Of a DNA stretch of 64,000 bases, positions 14,538 to 22,226 are shown in pieces (position 1 is the stretch's first letter; each line of letters begins with the position of its first letter). A program made the position numbers and the translations under genes. The notes beneath the pieces are model-generated. The model worked only from the letters and a program-made list of their open reading frames with translations, was not told the origin of the DNA and did no database searches. Location: assembly GCA_015060735.1 (NCBI GenBank), contig SUXX01000007.1, positions 1 to 64,000 on the forward strand, in the 5' to 3' direction. This DNA is from Bacteroides sp. (GTDB lineage Bacteria; Bacteroidota; Bacteroidia; Bacteroidales; Bacteroidaceae).

Positions 14538-16241
14538 ATGGAATATTCTTTTTATGATTTATTAAAATTGCTAGGCTCTCTGGCAATGTTCCTTTACGGA
14601 ATGAAAATTATGAGTGAGGGTCTGCAAAAGTTTGCAGGTGATCGTCTCCGTAGTATCCTCACTGCTATGACCACCAACCGTGTGACCGGTGTCTTGACCG
14701 GCGTTCTCATCACAGCGTTGATTCAATCTTCGTCCGCTACCACCGTAATGGTAGTAAGTTTCGTTAATGCCGGTTTGCTGAGCTTGTCGCAATCCATCGG
14801 TGTAATCATGGGTGCCAATATCGGTACCACCGTCACGGCATGGATTATTTCGGCTTTGGGTTTTAAGGTGGATATGGCGGCTATGTCTTTGCCATTATTG
14901 GCTATCGGTGTGCCTTTGTTGTTCTCGGGAAAGAGTAACCGCAAGTCCATCGGTGAATTCATCTTTGGGTTCTCCTTCTTGTTCATGGGGCTTTCGTTGC
15001 TGAAAGCTAACGCTCCTGACTTGGGGAAGAATCCGGAAATGCTTTCGTTCGTCCAGAACTATACCGATATGGGATTTGCTTCGGTAATTCTTTTCGTGCT
15101 TATCGGTACTGTATTGACAATGATTGTCCAAGCCTCCGCAGCTACAATGGCCATTACCTTGATTATGTGTGCTAACGGCTGGATTAGTTTCGAGCTAGGT
15201 GCTGCCTTGGTTTTAGGTGAGAACATCGGTACTACCATTACTGCTAACTTGGCAGCATTGACTGGGAATACACAATCCCGAAGAGCGGCTTTGGCTCACT
15301 TGGTATTCAATATCTTCGGTGTAATTTGGGTACTTTGTCTTTTCAAACCGGTGACAATGGGTGTGTCTTGGTTTGTAGAAGACATCATGAAAACTGTCGA
15401 TCCGGCCGTAGCAGTATCGTTCAAACTCTCAGCTTTCCATACCGCTTTTAACATTTGCAATGTACTTATCTTGATTTGGTTTGTGAAATTTATTGAAACA
15501 ACCGTTTGCAAGATTATCCCTCAGAAGGAAGTGGACGAAGAATATCGTTTGCGTTTCATCACTGGTGGTTTGCTCTCTACAGCCGAACTTTCTATCGTAC
15601 AGGCTCGTAAGGAAATCAACTTGTTTGCCGAACGTACCAGCCGCATGTTTGGCATGGTGAAAGACTTGCTTCATATGACGAACGAGAATGAGTTTAACAA
15701 ATTATTCAGTCGTATCGAAAAGTATGAAAACATCAGCGACAATATGGAATTGGAAATTGCCAACTATTTAAATAAGGTATCTGAAGGACGTTTGAGTTCA
15801 GAAAGTAAGTTGGAAATCCGTGGCATGCTCCGCGAAGTGACCGAAATAGAAAGTATCGGTGACAGTTGTTACAACTTGGCTCGTACTATCAACCGCAAGC
15901 GTAGCGGAGGTAACGACTTTACCGAAAAGCAGTACGAACATATCCATCAAATGATGCAACTGACAGATGACGCTTTGGCTCACATGATTGCGGTTGTGGA
16001 AGATGATTACCATGTGGTGGATGTAAACAAATCGTTCAACATCGAAAATGAAATTAACAACTACCGTGCCCAACTGAAAAACCAAAATGTAGTAGATGTT
16101 AATAATAAGGAGTATGATTACCAGATGGGTGTTCACTATATGGATTTGATTGGTGAATGTGAAAAACTGGCCGACTACGTGGTAAATGTGGTGGAAGCCC
16201 GGACCAATGTAAAAGAAAAGAAAACAAACGATAACCGTTAA
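14538..16241 (+). CDS. Na+/phosphate cotransporter family protein with PhoU-like tail
   Basis: An inner-membrane carrier of the NptA/PNaS family. Residues 1-320 hold the duplicated transmembrane core with the paired QSSSATT and QASAATMA signatures and two GANIGTT / GENIGTT motifs that bind substrate. Residues about 340-560 form a cytoplasmic PhoU-like helical domain, suggesting control by phosphate status. The 567-aa length and fusion are typical. Phosphate uptake is the usual assignment, although family members may act as exporters. Confidence 0.92.
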   Translation: MEYSFYDLLKLLGSLAMFLYGMKIMSEGLQKFAGDRLRSILTAMTTNRVTGVLTGVLITALIQSSSATTVMVVSFVNAGLLSLSQSIGVIMGANIGTTVTAWIISALGFKVDMAAMSLPLLAIGVPLLFSGKSNRKSIGEFIFGFSFLFMGLSLLKANAPDLGKNPEMLSFVQNYTDMGFASVILFVLIGTVLTMIVQASAATMAITLIMCANGWISFELGAALVLGENIGTTITANLAALTGNTQSRRAALAHLVFNIFGVIWVLCLFKPVTMGVSWFVEDIMKTVDPAVAVSFKLSAFHTAFNICNVLILIWFVKFIETTVCKIIPQKEVDEEYRLRFITGGLLSTAELSIVQARKEINLFAERTSRMFGMVKDLLHMTNENEFNKLFSRIEKYENISDNMELEIANYLNKVSEGRLSSESKLEIRGMLREVTEIESIGDSCYNLARTINRKRSGGNDFTEKQYEHIHQMMQLTDDALAHMIAVVEDDYHVVDVNKSFNIENEINNYRAQLKNQNVVDVNNKEYDYQMGVHYMDLIGECEKLADYVVNVVEARTNVKEKKTNDNR

Positions 16242-16244
16242 AAA

Positions 16245-16283
16245 TAAAAAAACCTAGCTGATTAATAGCTAGGTTTTTTTATT
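16245..16283 (+). terminator. Intrinsic terminator after the Na/Pi cotransporter
   Basis: AAAAAAACCTAGCT GATTAAT AGCTAGGTTTTTTT is a perfect stem with a U-tract. Its tail touches the TATTTTTG -7 element (16280-16287) of the next gene, so termination and the next promoter are packed together. Confidence 0.88.
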
Positions 16284-16287
16284 TTTG
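16280..16287 (+). promoter_or_regulatory. -7 element of the PqaA-like gene
   Basis: TATTTTTG, 22 bp upstream of the ATG at 16310, matches TAnnTTTG and directly follows the preceding terminator. Confidence 0.5.
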
Positions 16288-16309
16288 CACATCATTAAAT
16301 TCTACTATC

Positions 16310-17674
16310 ATGAAGCGTTTTTTCTCAGTATTTATTTTCGCCTTGTTCGTTTATAGCATGGCGGCCCAGCATGTCGATTCAAAGAATGCGTTAGTAAACT
16401 ATGTTCATACCCCAGATGCCAGTTATCATTGGGAGATAAATGATACTCTGCGAGGAGATGATTGGACAGCGTATCGTTTGTTTTTGACTTCCCAAACCTG
16501 GCGTGACATTAAGTGGATACACGAATTGGTGGTGATGGTTCCCGACCGGTTAACCCACTCCGAAGTGCTTTTGCATGTAGCTGGTGGAAGTGTAAACGAA
16601 GAAACAGAATTGCCTAATCTACATCAATGGGATGATAGAGCCATTAAGTACAATACCGATATCGCAGTAAGATGCGAGGCTGTTACAGCAGTTCTTTGGC
16701 AAGTACCCCGACAACCGTTGATGGGTGGCAAGTACGAAGACGAACTGCTTTCCTATACACTTCATCAATTTCAGCAGGACAAAGATTACACTTGGCCGTT
16801 ATTGTTCCCGATGGTAAAAAGTGTAGTAAAGGCCATGAATGCTGTTGAAGAATTTACCCGAAAAACGCGTGAAAAGGAAGTAGATAAGTTTGTTATCAAC
16901 GGATTTTCCAAGCGAGGATGGACTACCTGGATGACAGCAGCAACAGGCGATAGCAGAGTCGTCGCCATAGCTCCGATGGTAATTGACATCTTGAATATGC
17001 CGGTCAGTGTTCCTTACCAACGCCACATGTATGGAAGTTACAGCATTCATATCCAGGATTATGTAAACTTGGGCTTGACCGAAGAATTGGCTAACCCTAC
17101 TGGATTGGAACTGGTTGAAATGATTGACCCTTATTCCTATCGGGATAAATATACGATGCCCAAGATGGTCTTTTTAGGAACAAACGATGAATTTTGGACG
17201 GTGGATGCCGTAAAGAATTACATTGATGGCATCCCGGGAGAAACCTATACCTCTTATGTAACGAATGCAGGGCACGGCTTGGGAGAAGATGCCTTTATTT
17301 CGCTGGAAGCATTTTTCCATCAAACCATCCACGGGAAAAAATATCCTTGCTATGGTTATCAAATTAAAGAACAGGATGGAAAGATAAAGCTAGACATTCA
17401 GGCCGAGAAGAATTTGTTGGAAAATGTACTTGTTTGGGAAGCTTGTTCCGATGACAAAGACTTTCGCCCCAAGAAATTTGAGCCTTCTCGTTTAGGCATC
17501 TCTGCGAAGGCGAATTTTTCAGTTGAAGTAGCATATCCCGACAAAGGTTATAAAGCCTTTATGGTGATGCTTAAATACAAGCATCCATCCATTCCGGATG
17601 CTACCTACAACATCACCACCCGCATGTTTACCGCAAGCCCAACCGAATTGTTCGAAGAGGTTTTTGTTCCGTAA
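16310..17674 (+). CDS. Secreted PhoPQ-activated pathogenicity-related (PqaA-like) protein
   Basis: A 454-residue exported alpha/beta-hydrolase-like protein. The first 19 residues are a signal peptide ending MAAQ. Family marks are LVVMVPDRLTHSEVLLHVAGGS, the nucleophile elbow INGFSKRGWTTW (S200) and MVFLGTNDEFWTVDA before a likely catalytic His in NAGHGLGED. The family is named after Salmonella PqaA; its substrate is unknown, and the name should not be read as evidence of virulence here. Monocistronic. Confidence 0.85.
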   Translation: MKRFFSVFIFALFVYSMAAQHVDSKNALVNYVHTPDASYHWEINDTLRGDDWTAYRLFLTSQTWRDIKWIHELVVMVPDRLTHSEVLLHVAGGSVNEETELPNLHQWDDRAIKYNTDIAVRCEAVTAVLWQVPRQPLMGGKYEDELLSYTLHQFQQDKDYTWPLLFPMVKSVVKAMNAVEEFTRKTREKEVDKFVINGFSKRGWTTWMTAATGDSRVVAIAPMVIDILNMPVSVPYQRHMYGSYSIHIQDYVNLGLTEELANPTGLELVEMIDPYSYRDKYTMPKMVFLGTNDEFWTVDAVKNYIDGIPGETYTSYVTNAGHGLGEDAFISLEAFFHQTIHGKKYPCYGYQIKEQDGKIKLDIQAEKNLLENVLVWEACSDDKDFRPKKFEPSRLGISAKANFSVEVAYPDKGYKAFMVMLKYKHPSIPDATYNITTRMFTASPTELFEEVFVP

Positions 17675-17677
17675 AAA

Positions 17678-17716
17678 AGAAGGGCTGCATCCATCAACGG
17701 ATGCAGCCCTTCTTCA
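17678..17716. terminator. Bidirectional terminator (PqaA-like / FKBP)
   Basis: GAAGGGCTGCATCC ATCAAC GGATGCAGCCCTTC with flanking A and T runs ends the two convergent genes. Confidence 0.88.
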
Positions 17717-17731
17717 AAAGCTATGAATAAA

Positions 17732-18601
17732 TTATTTCTTTTCGATTTCGAGCAATTCAACTTCGAATACCAAAGTAGAGAATGGTTTGATGGTACCGGT
17801 TTCGCGAGAACCGTATGCCAATTCTTGCGGAATGTAAAGTTCCCACTTTGAACCTACAGGCATCATAGTCAAAGCTTCTGTCCAACCCTTGATAACTTGA
17901 TTAGCACGGAAAGAAGCCGGTTCCTTACGGCTGTATGAGCTATCGAACTCTGTTCCGTCAATCAATGTACCCTTGTAGTTCACCTTTACAGTAGAAGTTT
18001 CAGTAGGGATAGCACCCTTACCTTCCTTGATAACTTTGTATTGCAAACCGCTTTCAGTAGTCTTTACGCCTTCCTTAGTCTTGTTTTCGGCCAAGAACTT
18101 TTCACCGGCAGCCTTGTTTTCTCCATACTTTTCTTCCAAAGCCTTAGCTTTGATAGCATCGGCATGAGTCTGAACGTAAGCAGAAGCTTCTTCCGGAGTA
18201 ACCATGCCCGGCTTCTTCTTCAATGCACTGACAAAACCGGCAATGAAGTTGTTGACATTCAAAGCTTGAGTTGAATCGCCTGCAAACAATTGTGCATTGA
18301 TGTTTTCGATGATACGACCTGTAATTTGCTGACCAATCTGAATACCTGCACTATGAGCGATGTCTTTAGGAGAGTTCATGTTTACACCTTCCTGTACACC
18401 GGCGATGAAGTCGGCCATGTAAGTAGTATCTACGCCCAACTGACCTGCGATGTAATAGTCGAGGCCTTGTGTATTGGCGACACCAAACATGTATGACAAA
18501 GAGTCGATTTCGTTCTTGAATTCAGCTTTCGGAGCTTGAGCTGTACATGATGCTAAGCCGGTTGCAGCAATGATTACTGTCAAAATTCCAAGTTTTTTCA
18601 T
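17732..18601 (-). CDS. FKBP-type peptidyl-prolyl isomerase, lipoprotein
   Basis: A folding catalyst for prolyl bonds, anchored to the envelope. The lipobox ends at C19 (TGLASC). Residues about 27-165 form the FKBP N-terminal dimerisation domain (DSLSYMFGVANTQGLDYYI), and about 195-289 the catalytic FKBP domain (VNYKGTLIDGTEFDSSY, IKGWTEALTMMPVGSKWELYIP, STLVFEVELLEI). The arrangement is that of FkpA/Mip. It lies 11 bp downstream of a second FKBP gene with the same plan, probably from tandem duplication, and the two are likely cotranscribed. Confidence 0.93.
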   Translation of the reverse strand: MKKLGILTVIIAATGLASCTAQAPKAEFKNEIDSLSYMFGVANTQGLDYYIAGQLGVDTTYMADFIAGVQEGVNMNSPKDIAHSAGIQIGQQITGRIIENINAQLFAGDSTQALNVNNFIAGFVSALKKKPGMVTPEEASAYVQTHADAIKAKALEEKYGENKAAGEKFLAENKTKEGVKTTESGLQYKVIKEGKGAIPTETSTVKVNYKGTLIDGTEFDSSYSRKEPASFRANQVIKGWTEALTMMPVGSKWELYIPQELAYGSRETGTIKPFSTLVFEVELLEIEKK

Positions 18602-18612
18602 TTGTTTTCTTT

Positions 18613-19200
18613 TTATTTGATTACTTTAATTAATTCTACTTCAAAAATCAAGGTGCTGTAAGGAGGGATCAGTTCGCCTGCCTGCTGAGAACCGTAGCCC
18701 AATTCAGACGGGATGTACAATTTCCATTTCGAACCTTCCGGCATCAATTGCAAGGCTTCTACCCAGCCCTTGATGACTTGACTTACACCAAATACGGTCG
18801 GTTGTCCACGCTTGATAGAACTATCAAACAAAGTACCGTCGATTAATGTTCCCTCGTAGTGACATTTTACCTGGTCGTTAGCATTCGGCTTAATACCGTT
18901 GCCTTCCTTGATGATTTCGTATTGCAAACCACTTGGCAATGTTACAACACCTTCTCTTTTAGCGTTTTCAGCCAGGAATGCCTTACCCTTTTCGATAGTT
19001 TCAGCGTTCATCTTGGCTTCCAACTCTGCAAAATATTGGTTCACGATGTCGCGGGCTTCGTTGTGTGTGATAGCCGTTTCTTTTCTATTTAATACATCTG
19101 CGATAGCTTGAGCAAAATCTTCTACATTGATGCCCTGAGCACCCATACTCAATAAGTTCTGGCCGATTCCAAGGCCAATAGCGTAGCTAAATTTGTCCAT
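18613..19200 (-). CDS. FKBP-type peptidyl-prolyl isomerase, second copy
   Basis: Same architecture as its downstream neighbour but without a signal sequence if started at MDKFSYAIG (195 aa). The catalytic domain is intact (VKCHYEGTLIDGTLFDSS, IKGWVEALQLMPEGSKWKLYIP, STLIFEVELIKV). The ORF track begins 14 codons earlier at a TTG; that codon falls in the TACCTTTG -7 element (19240-19247), so it cannot be translated from that promoter and the ATG at 19200 is preferred. It may be cytoplasmic, giving a compartment split between the two paralogues. Confidence 0.9.
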   Translation of the reverse strand: MDKFSYAIGLGIGQNLLSMGAQGINVEDFAQAIADVLNRKETAITHNEARDIVNQYFAELEAKMNAETIEKGKAFLAENAKREGVVTLPSGLQYEIIKEGNGIKPNANDQVKCHYEGTLIDGTLFDSSIKRGQPTVFGVSQVIKGWVEALQLMPEGSKWKLYIPSELGYGSQQAGELIPPYSTLIFEVELIKVIK

Positions 19201-19239
19201 AATATAATTCTGTTTGATAGTTTTATTCATAAAAACACG

Positions 19240-19247
19240 CAAAGGTA
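19240..19247 (-). promoter_or_regulatory. -7 element of the FKBP pair
   Basis: TACCTTTG on the minus strand, 40 bp before the preferred start, matches TAnnTTTG and overlaps the longer ORF's TTG start. Confidence 0.55.
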
Positions 19248-19266
19248 GGTGTTTTATTTGAATGAA

Positions 19267-19300
19267 TTTGTTTATTGGTATATAATTTTAGTTATTTTTG
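19267..19300 (+). promoter_or_regulatory. Promoter of the sirtuin gene
   Basis: TTTG (19267-19270), a 22-bp spacer, then TATTTTTG (19293-19300) is a near-ideal Bacteroidetes -33/-7 pair. A strong AGGAGG follows just before the ATG at 19330. Confidence 0.6.
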
Positions 19301-19329
19301 TAGTAATTGCTTAAAAAAGGAGGCTGAAA

Positions 19330-20031
19330 ATGAAGAAATTGGTAGTATTGACAGGTGCAGGAATGAGTGCAGAAAGCGGAATCAGTACATTCCGCGATGC
19401 CGGAGGCCTTTGGGACAAGTATCCGGTGGAACAAGTGGCAACGCCGGAAGGCTATCACGCCAATCCCAAGTTGGTCATTGATTTTTATAACGAACGCCGG
19501 AAGCAATTGCTTACCGTAAGCCCTAACCGAGGGCATGAGCTATTAGCAGAGTTGGAAAAAGATTTCGAAGTCACCGTTATCACACAAAATGTGGACAATC
19601 TGCACGAACGGGCAGGTAGTTCGCAAGTGATTCATCTGCACGGAGAACTGATGAAAGTCACTTCTACGTGGGCACCTAATGACCCTCGCTATATCAAAGA
19701 GTTGAGTCCCGAAGAATACGAGATAAAGATAGGCGACAAAGCAGATGACGGATCCCAGCTTCGTCCGTTCATTGTCTGGTTTGGCGAGTCAGTGCCTATG
19801 ATTGAAACAGCCATTGATTATTGTGAACAGGCAGATATCTTCTTAATTATTGGCACGTCGCTCAATGTCTATCCGGCGGCCGGTTTGCTGAACTATGTGC
19901 CGGCACATGTGCCGGTTTATCTCATCGACCCCAAGCAAGTGCCCATCGCTTCCGGTCGCCCGGTTCATGTGATTCAGAAAGGTGCTTCGGCCGGTATGGA
20001 AGAATTGATAGAATCATTGAGGAATTTGTAA
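19330..20031 (+). CDS. Sir2-family NAD-dependent deacylase, class III type
   Basis: Removes acyl groups from lysine using NAD. The Rossmann core shows [27 protein letters not shown] and HLHGE with the catalytic H104. FYNERRKQ places Y53 and R56 in the YxxR arrangement that binds succinyl or malonyl groups in SIRT5/CobB, so desuccinylase activity is likely. The zinc module is reduced: after HLHGE the chain lacks the usual CxxC pairs ([14 protein letters not shown]). Length (233 aa) is normal for a stand-alone enzyme. A rubredoxin gene follows 52 bp downstream. Confidence 0.9.
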   Translation: MKKLVVLTGAGMSAESGISTFRDAGGLWDKYPVEQVATPEGYHANPKLVIDFYNERRKQLLTVSPNRGHELLAELEKDFEVTVITQNVDNLHERAGSSQVIHLHGELMKVTSTWAPNDPRYIKELSPEEYEIKIGDKADDGSQLRPFIVWFGESVPMIETAIDYCEQADIFLIIGTSLNVYPAAGLLNYVPAHVPVYLIDPKQVPIASGRPVHVIQKGASAGMEELIESLRNL

Positions 20032-20083
20032 ACCAAAACCTCCTTTAAAGTGTTTTAAGATTAGAAACTTTAAAGAAAAGCTT

Positions 20084-20248
20084 ATGAAAAAGTATGTATG
20101 TACGGTTTGCGGTTGGGTGTACGACCCGGCTATGGGTGACCCTGATGGCGGCATTGTTCCGGGTACCCCCTTCGAAGACATTCCGGAAGATTGGGTTTGC
20201 CCCTTATGCGGAGTAGGGAAAGATGATTTCGAGGTGCAAGAAGAATAA
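20084..20248 (+). CDS. Rubredoxin
   Basis: A 54-residue electron carrier too short for the ORF track. It has one iron site with four Cys in two knuckles, CTVCG (C6, C9) and CPLCG (C39, C42), plus the conserved WVYDP and PEDWVCP segments. Rubredoxins pass electrons to rubrerythrin or oxygen-reducing flavoproteins in anaerobes, giving oxidative-stress protection. None of those partners is in the window. It may be cotranscribed with the sirtuin; a terminator follows at once. Confidence 0.97.
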   Translation: MKKYVCTVCGWVYDPAMGDPDGGIVPGTPFEDIPEDWVCPLCGVGKDDFEVQEE

Positions 20249-20281
20249 ACGAATGGAGAGGAAAAACCTCTCCATTCGTTT
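20247..20281. terminator. Bidirectional terminator after the rubredoxin
   Basis: AAACGAATGGAGAGG AAAAA CCTCTCCATTCGTTT is a 15-bp perfect stem with flanking A/T, ending both the rubredoxin and the leftward anti-sigma gene. Confidence 0.9.
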
Positions 20282-21527
20282 ATTCTTTATTCCAATGCAA
20301 TCGCAGCCCTAGCGTAATGCTAAAGTTCAACGGATGATCGGTGTAATAAGTCTTTAAAGGACTTCCATTCTTGAAATGATAATGTATACCCGGCTCAGCA
20401 TATAGGCTGACACTTTTCCCCAATGCATATTCAGCACCGATGGAACCTAATACCGAGAACAACAGACGATTGTCGCTAACATGTCGGATACTTGTGTCCT
20501 GATATTTACCTTTCGCAAAATGGGCAGTTGAAGCTTCCCCCCCAATCAGTCTTTCCACTTGACCTCCGGCAGAAGTATAAGCCCTAAACCGTTTGCTTTC
20601 CCATAGTTTATATCCCACTTGTAAAGGGATGCCAATATAATGTAGTTTTTGTTTCGTGTTGTAGCTAGCTTCTGAATTATAACGGTTTAAGTCAGAAACG
20701 AGATAGGTATAAGTCAGCCCGCTTTGAATATTCCAATGCTCATCCAAGTTGTAACGGAATGATACACCGAATTTGATAGGCAAGCGATGTTTTTCTTTCT
20801 CCTTAAAGGCTGTTCTACTATGCATTCGCGATTCTGGTGAAGCGTTAGTGGAATCGTTGGCACCGGCTCCGTTTTGATTGGGGCCTGGACTCGACAAATA
20901 ATATTCACCATCATTTCTATTTACATTGCCAAACAAGAGAAATCCTCCTCCTTCGTTCGTCACTATTCCCGAATAATAAACACTAACAGCAAATGCCGTT
21001 TTCTTCTTTGAGGAAAGGTTATACGTCTGTTTTCTCTGTTGACGTACTTGGTCAGTCGTTTTTTCCAAAGGCTGTGGTTGTTTGTTCCCATTAGACAATG
21101 TATCTTTTTCCTCTACGATATCTTCTTCCTTGACCAATATTGTATCTGCCTGTACCGGAGTCTCCTTCTCTGCTTTGGCTATAAGCTTGTTTGGCATAGG
21201 CGTAATAGGTTGCTCAACAGGAAACTCAGGTTCTTCAATTATTGGTGGCAACATCACTTCCGATGGAGAAACAATAGGCTTATGCATATTGGTATTGTCT
21301 AATTTTTCTTTCCATAAAAAGCTGATACCGACCAACAAAAGCAAGAAGGAAGCAGCCGAAACTTTGAAGAGTACAGCAGATGATAACCATCTTTTCTGTC
21401 GCGTAGGAACAGAAGCTAAACCACGACGATGCATCTCCGACCGGATATCGTCAAACAGACCTTGAGGAGCTTTCACCGAAAAGTCCCTCAGCTGGTCATG
21501 AACATGTTTATCCCATTGTTTGCTCAT
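20280..21527 (-). CDS. Membrane-anchored anti-sigma-like protein with C-terminal beta-barrel-like domain
   Basis: A 415-residue protein whose ATG overlaps the ECF sigma stop by 4 bp. Residues 1-50 are cytoplasmic and could bind sigma, 51-72 form one membrane helix (AVLFKVSAASFLLLLVGISFLW), about 75-175 are acidic and Pro-rich linker, and about 180-415 look like an outer-membrane beta barrel of the PorT/OmpW sort (WNIQSGLTYTYLVSDL, YIGIPLQVGYKLW, LFSVLGSIGAEYALG, SITLGLRLHW). One chain could therefore span from cytoplasm to outer membrane. The linkage to sigma suggests signalling; the barrel assignment is inference from strand pattern. Confidence 0.7.
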   Translation of the reverse strand: MSKQWDKHVHDQLRDFSVKAPQGLFDDIRSEMHRRGLASVPTRQKRWLSSAVLFKVSAASFLLLLVGISFLWKEKLDNTNMHKPIVSPSEVMLPPIIEEPEFPVEQPITPMPNKLIAKAEKETPVQADTILVKEEDIVEEKDTLSNGNKQPQPLEKTTDQVRQQRKQTYNLSSKKKTAFAVSVYYSGIVTNEGGGFLLFGNVNRNDGEYYLSSPGPNQNGAGANDSTNASPESRMHSRTAFKEKEKHRLPIKFGVSFRYNLDEHWNIQSGLTYTYLVSDLNRYNSEASYNTKQKLHYIGIPLQVGYKLWESKRFRAYTSAGGQVERLIGGEASTAHFAKGKYQDTSIRHVSDNRLLFSVLGSIGAEYALGKSVSLYAEPGIHYHFKNGSPLKTYYTDHPLNFSITLGLRLHWNKE

Positions 21528-22090
21528 CTGTCTTCTGTTTTATGTTTATACGTTTGAATTATTTTGGCCAACATCCGCCTTGCCCTAGCAAATTGGGAGG
21601 CCGAAGTGTCGGGTTTGATATGCAAAATCTCGGCTATTTCCTTGTGGCTTTTCTCCTCAATAACGAAAAGATTGAATACAGCCCGATAACCGGGTGGCAA
21701 TTGTCGGACAAAAGACAATAATGTATCGGCATTCAATCCATCCGTATCCGGTTCCTCATCCGGAAGTTCTTCAAAAGTTGGTTCATGAAAGGAAACTAAG
21801 AATTGTTTGTCTTTTTGTAGTTGCATCAATGCTTCATTGATGACAATCCTGGTGAGCCAGGCTTTCAATGAACCTTTTCCCCGGTACTCAAACTGATGTA
21901 TTTGGGTGAAGACTTTAATGAAACTTTCTTGTAATACATCCTTCAATGTATCTTCATTGGAGATATAACGAGCACCCACACCGGTCAAATAGTCGGCGTA
22001 TTCCGTATAGAGCTTATCCATGGCCAAGCGGTCTCCTTTCTTGAACATGCTCCATATTTGTTGCTCCTTATCTTTCCAAAGAAGAATCAT
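21524..22090 (-). CDS. ECF-type RNA polymerase sigma factor
   Basis: A 188-residue group IV sigma factor. Region 2 spans about 22-90 (YTEYADYLTGVGARYISNEDTLKDVLQESFIKVF), and region 4 about 125-180 (LPPGYRAVFNLFVIEEKSHKEIAEILHIKPDTSASQFARARRMLAKII). It forms a two-gene operon with the anti-sigma-like membrane protein (4-bp overlap) and probably responds to an envelope signal through it. No SusC/SusD pair or FecR-type partner is adjacent, so it is not the usual glycan-responsive type. Confidence 0.92.
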   Translation of the reverse strand: MILLWKDKEQQIWSMFKKGDRLAMDKLYTEYADYLTGVGARYISNEDTLKDVLQESFIKVFTQIHQFEYRGKGSLKAWLTRIVINEALMQLQKDKQFLVSFHEPTFEELPDEEPDTDGLNADTLLSFVRQLPPGYRAVFNLFVIEEKSHKEIAEILHIKPDTSASQFARARRMLAKIIQTYKHKTEDR

Positions 22091-22171
22091 TTCATCTTAT
22101 CTTTCCTTGTCTTTCACCCTATAAATTCAATAATTGTGAAAACCTTGCATCTAAGATACAACTTTTTTCAT

Positions 22172-22210
22172 AAAAAATATAGGGAGTGCTTTCGGCACTC
22201 CCTATATATA
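22172..22210 (-). terminator. Intrinsic terminator of pnp
   Basis: On the minus strand, ATATAGGGAGTGC CGAAA GCACTCCCTATAT followed by TTTTTT begins about 17 nt after the pnp stop. Confidence 0.85.
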
Positions 22211-22226
22211 TAATAAGGTATAGCAA

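Noticed and set aside
19330-20031. Sir2 protein considered as part of an antiphage system (ThsA, DSR or Argonaute-linked)
   Set aside because: It is a short, stand-alone class III deacylase with intact catalytic motifs and no effector fusion or defence neighbours.
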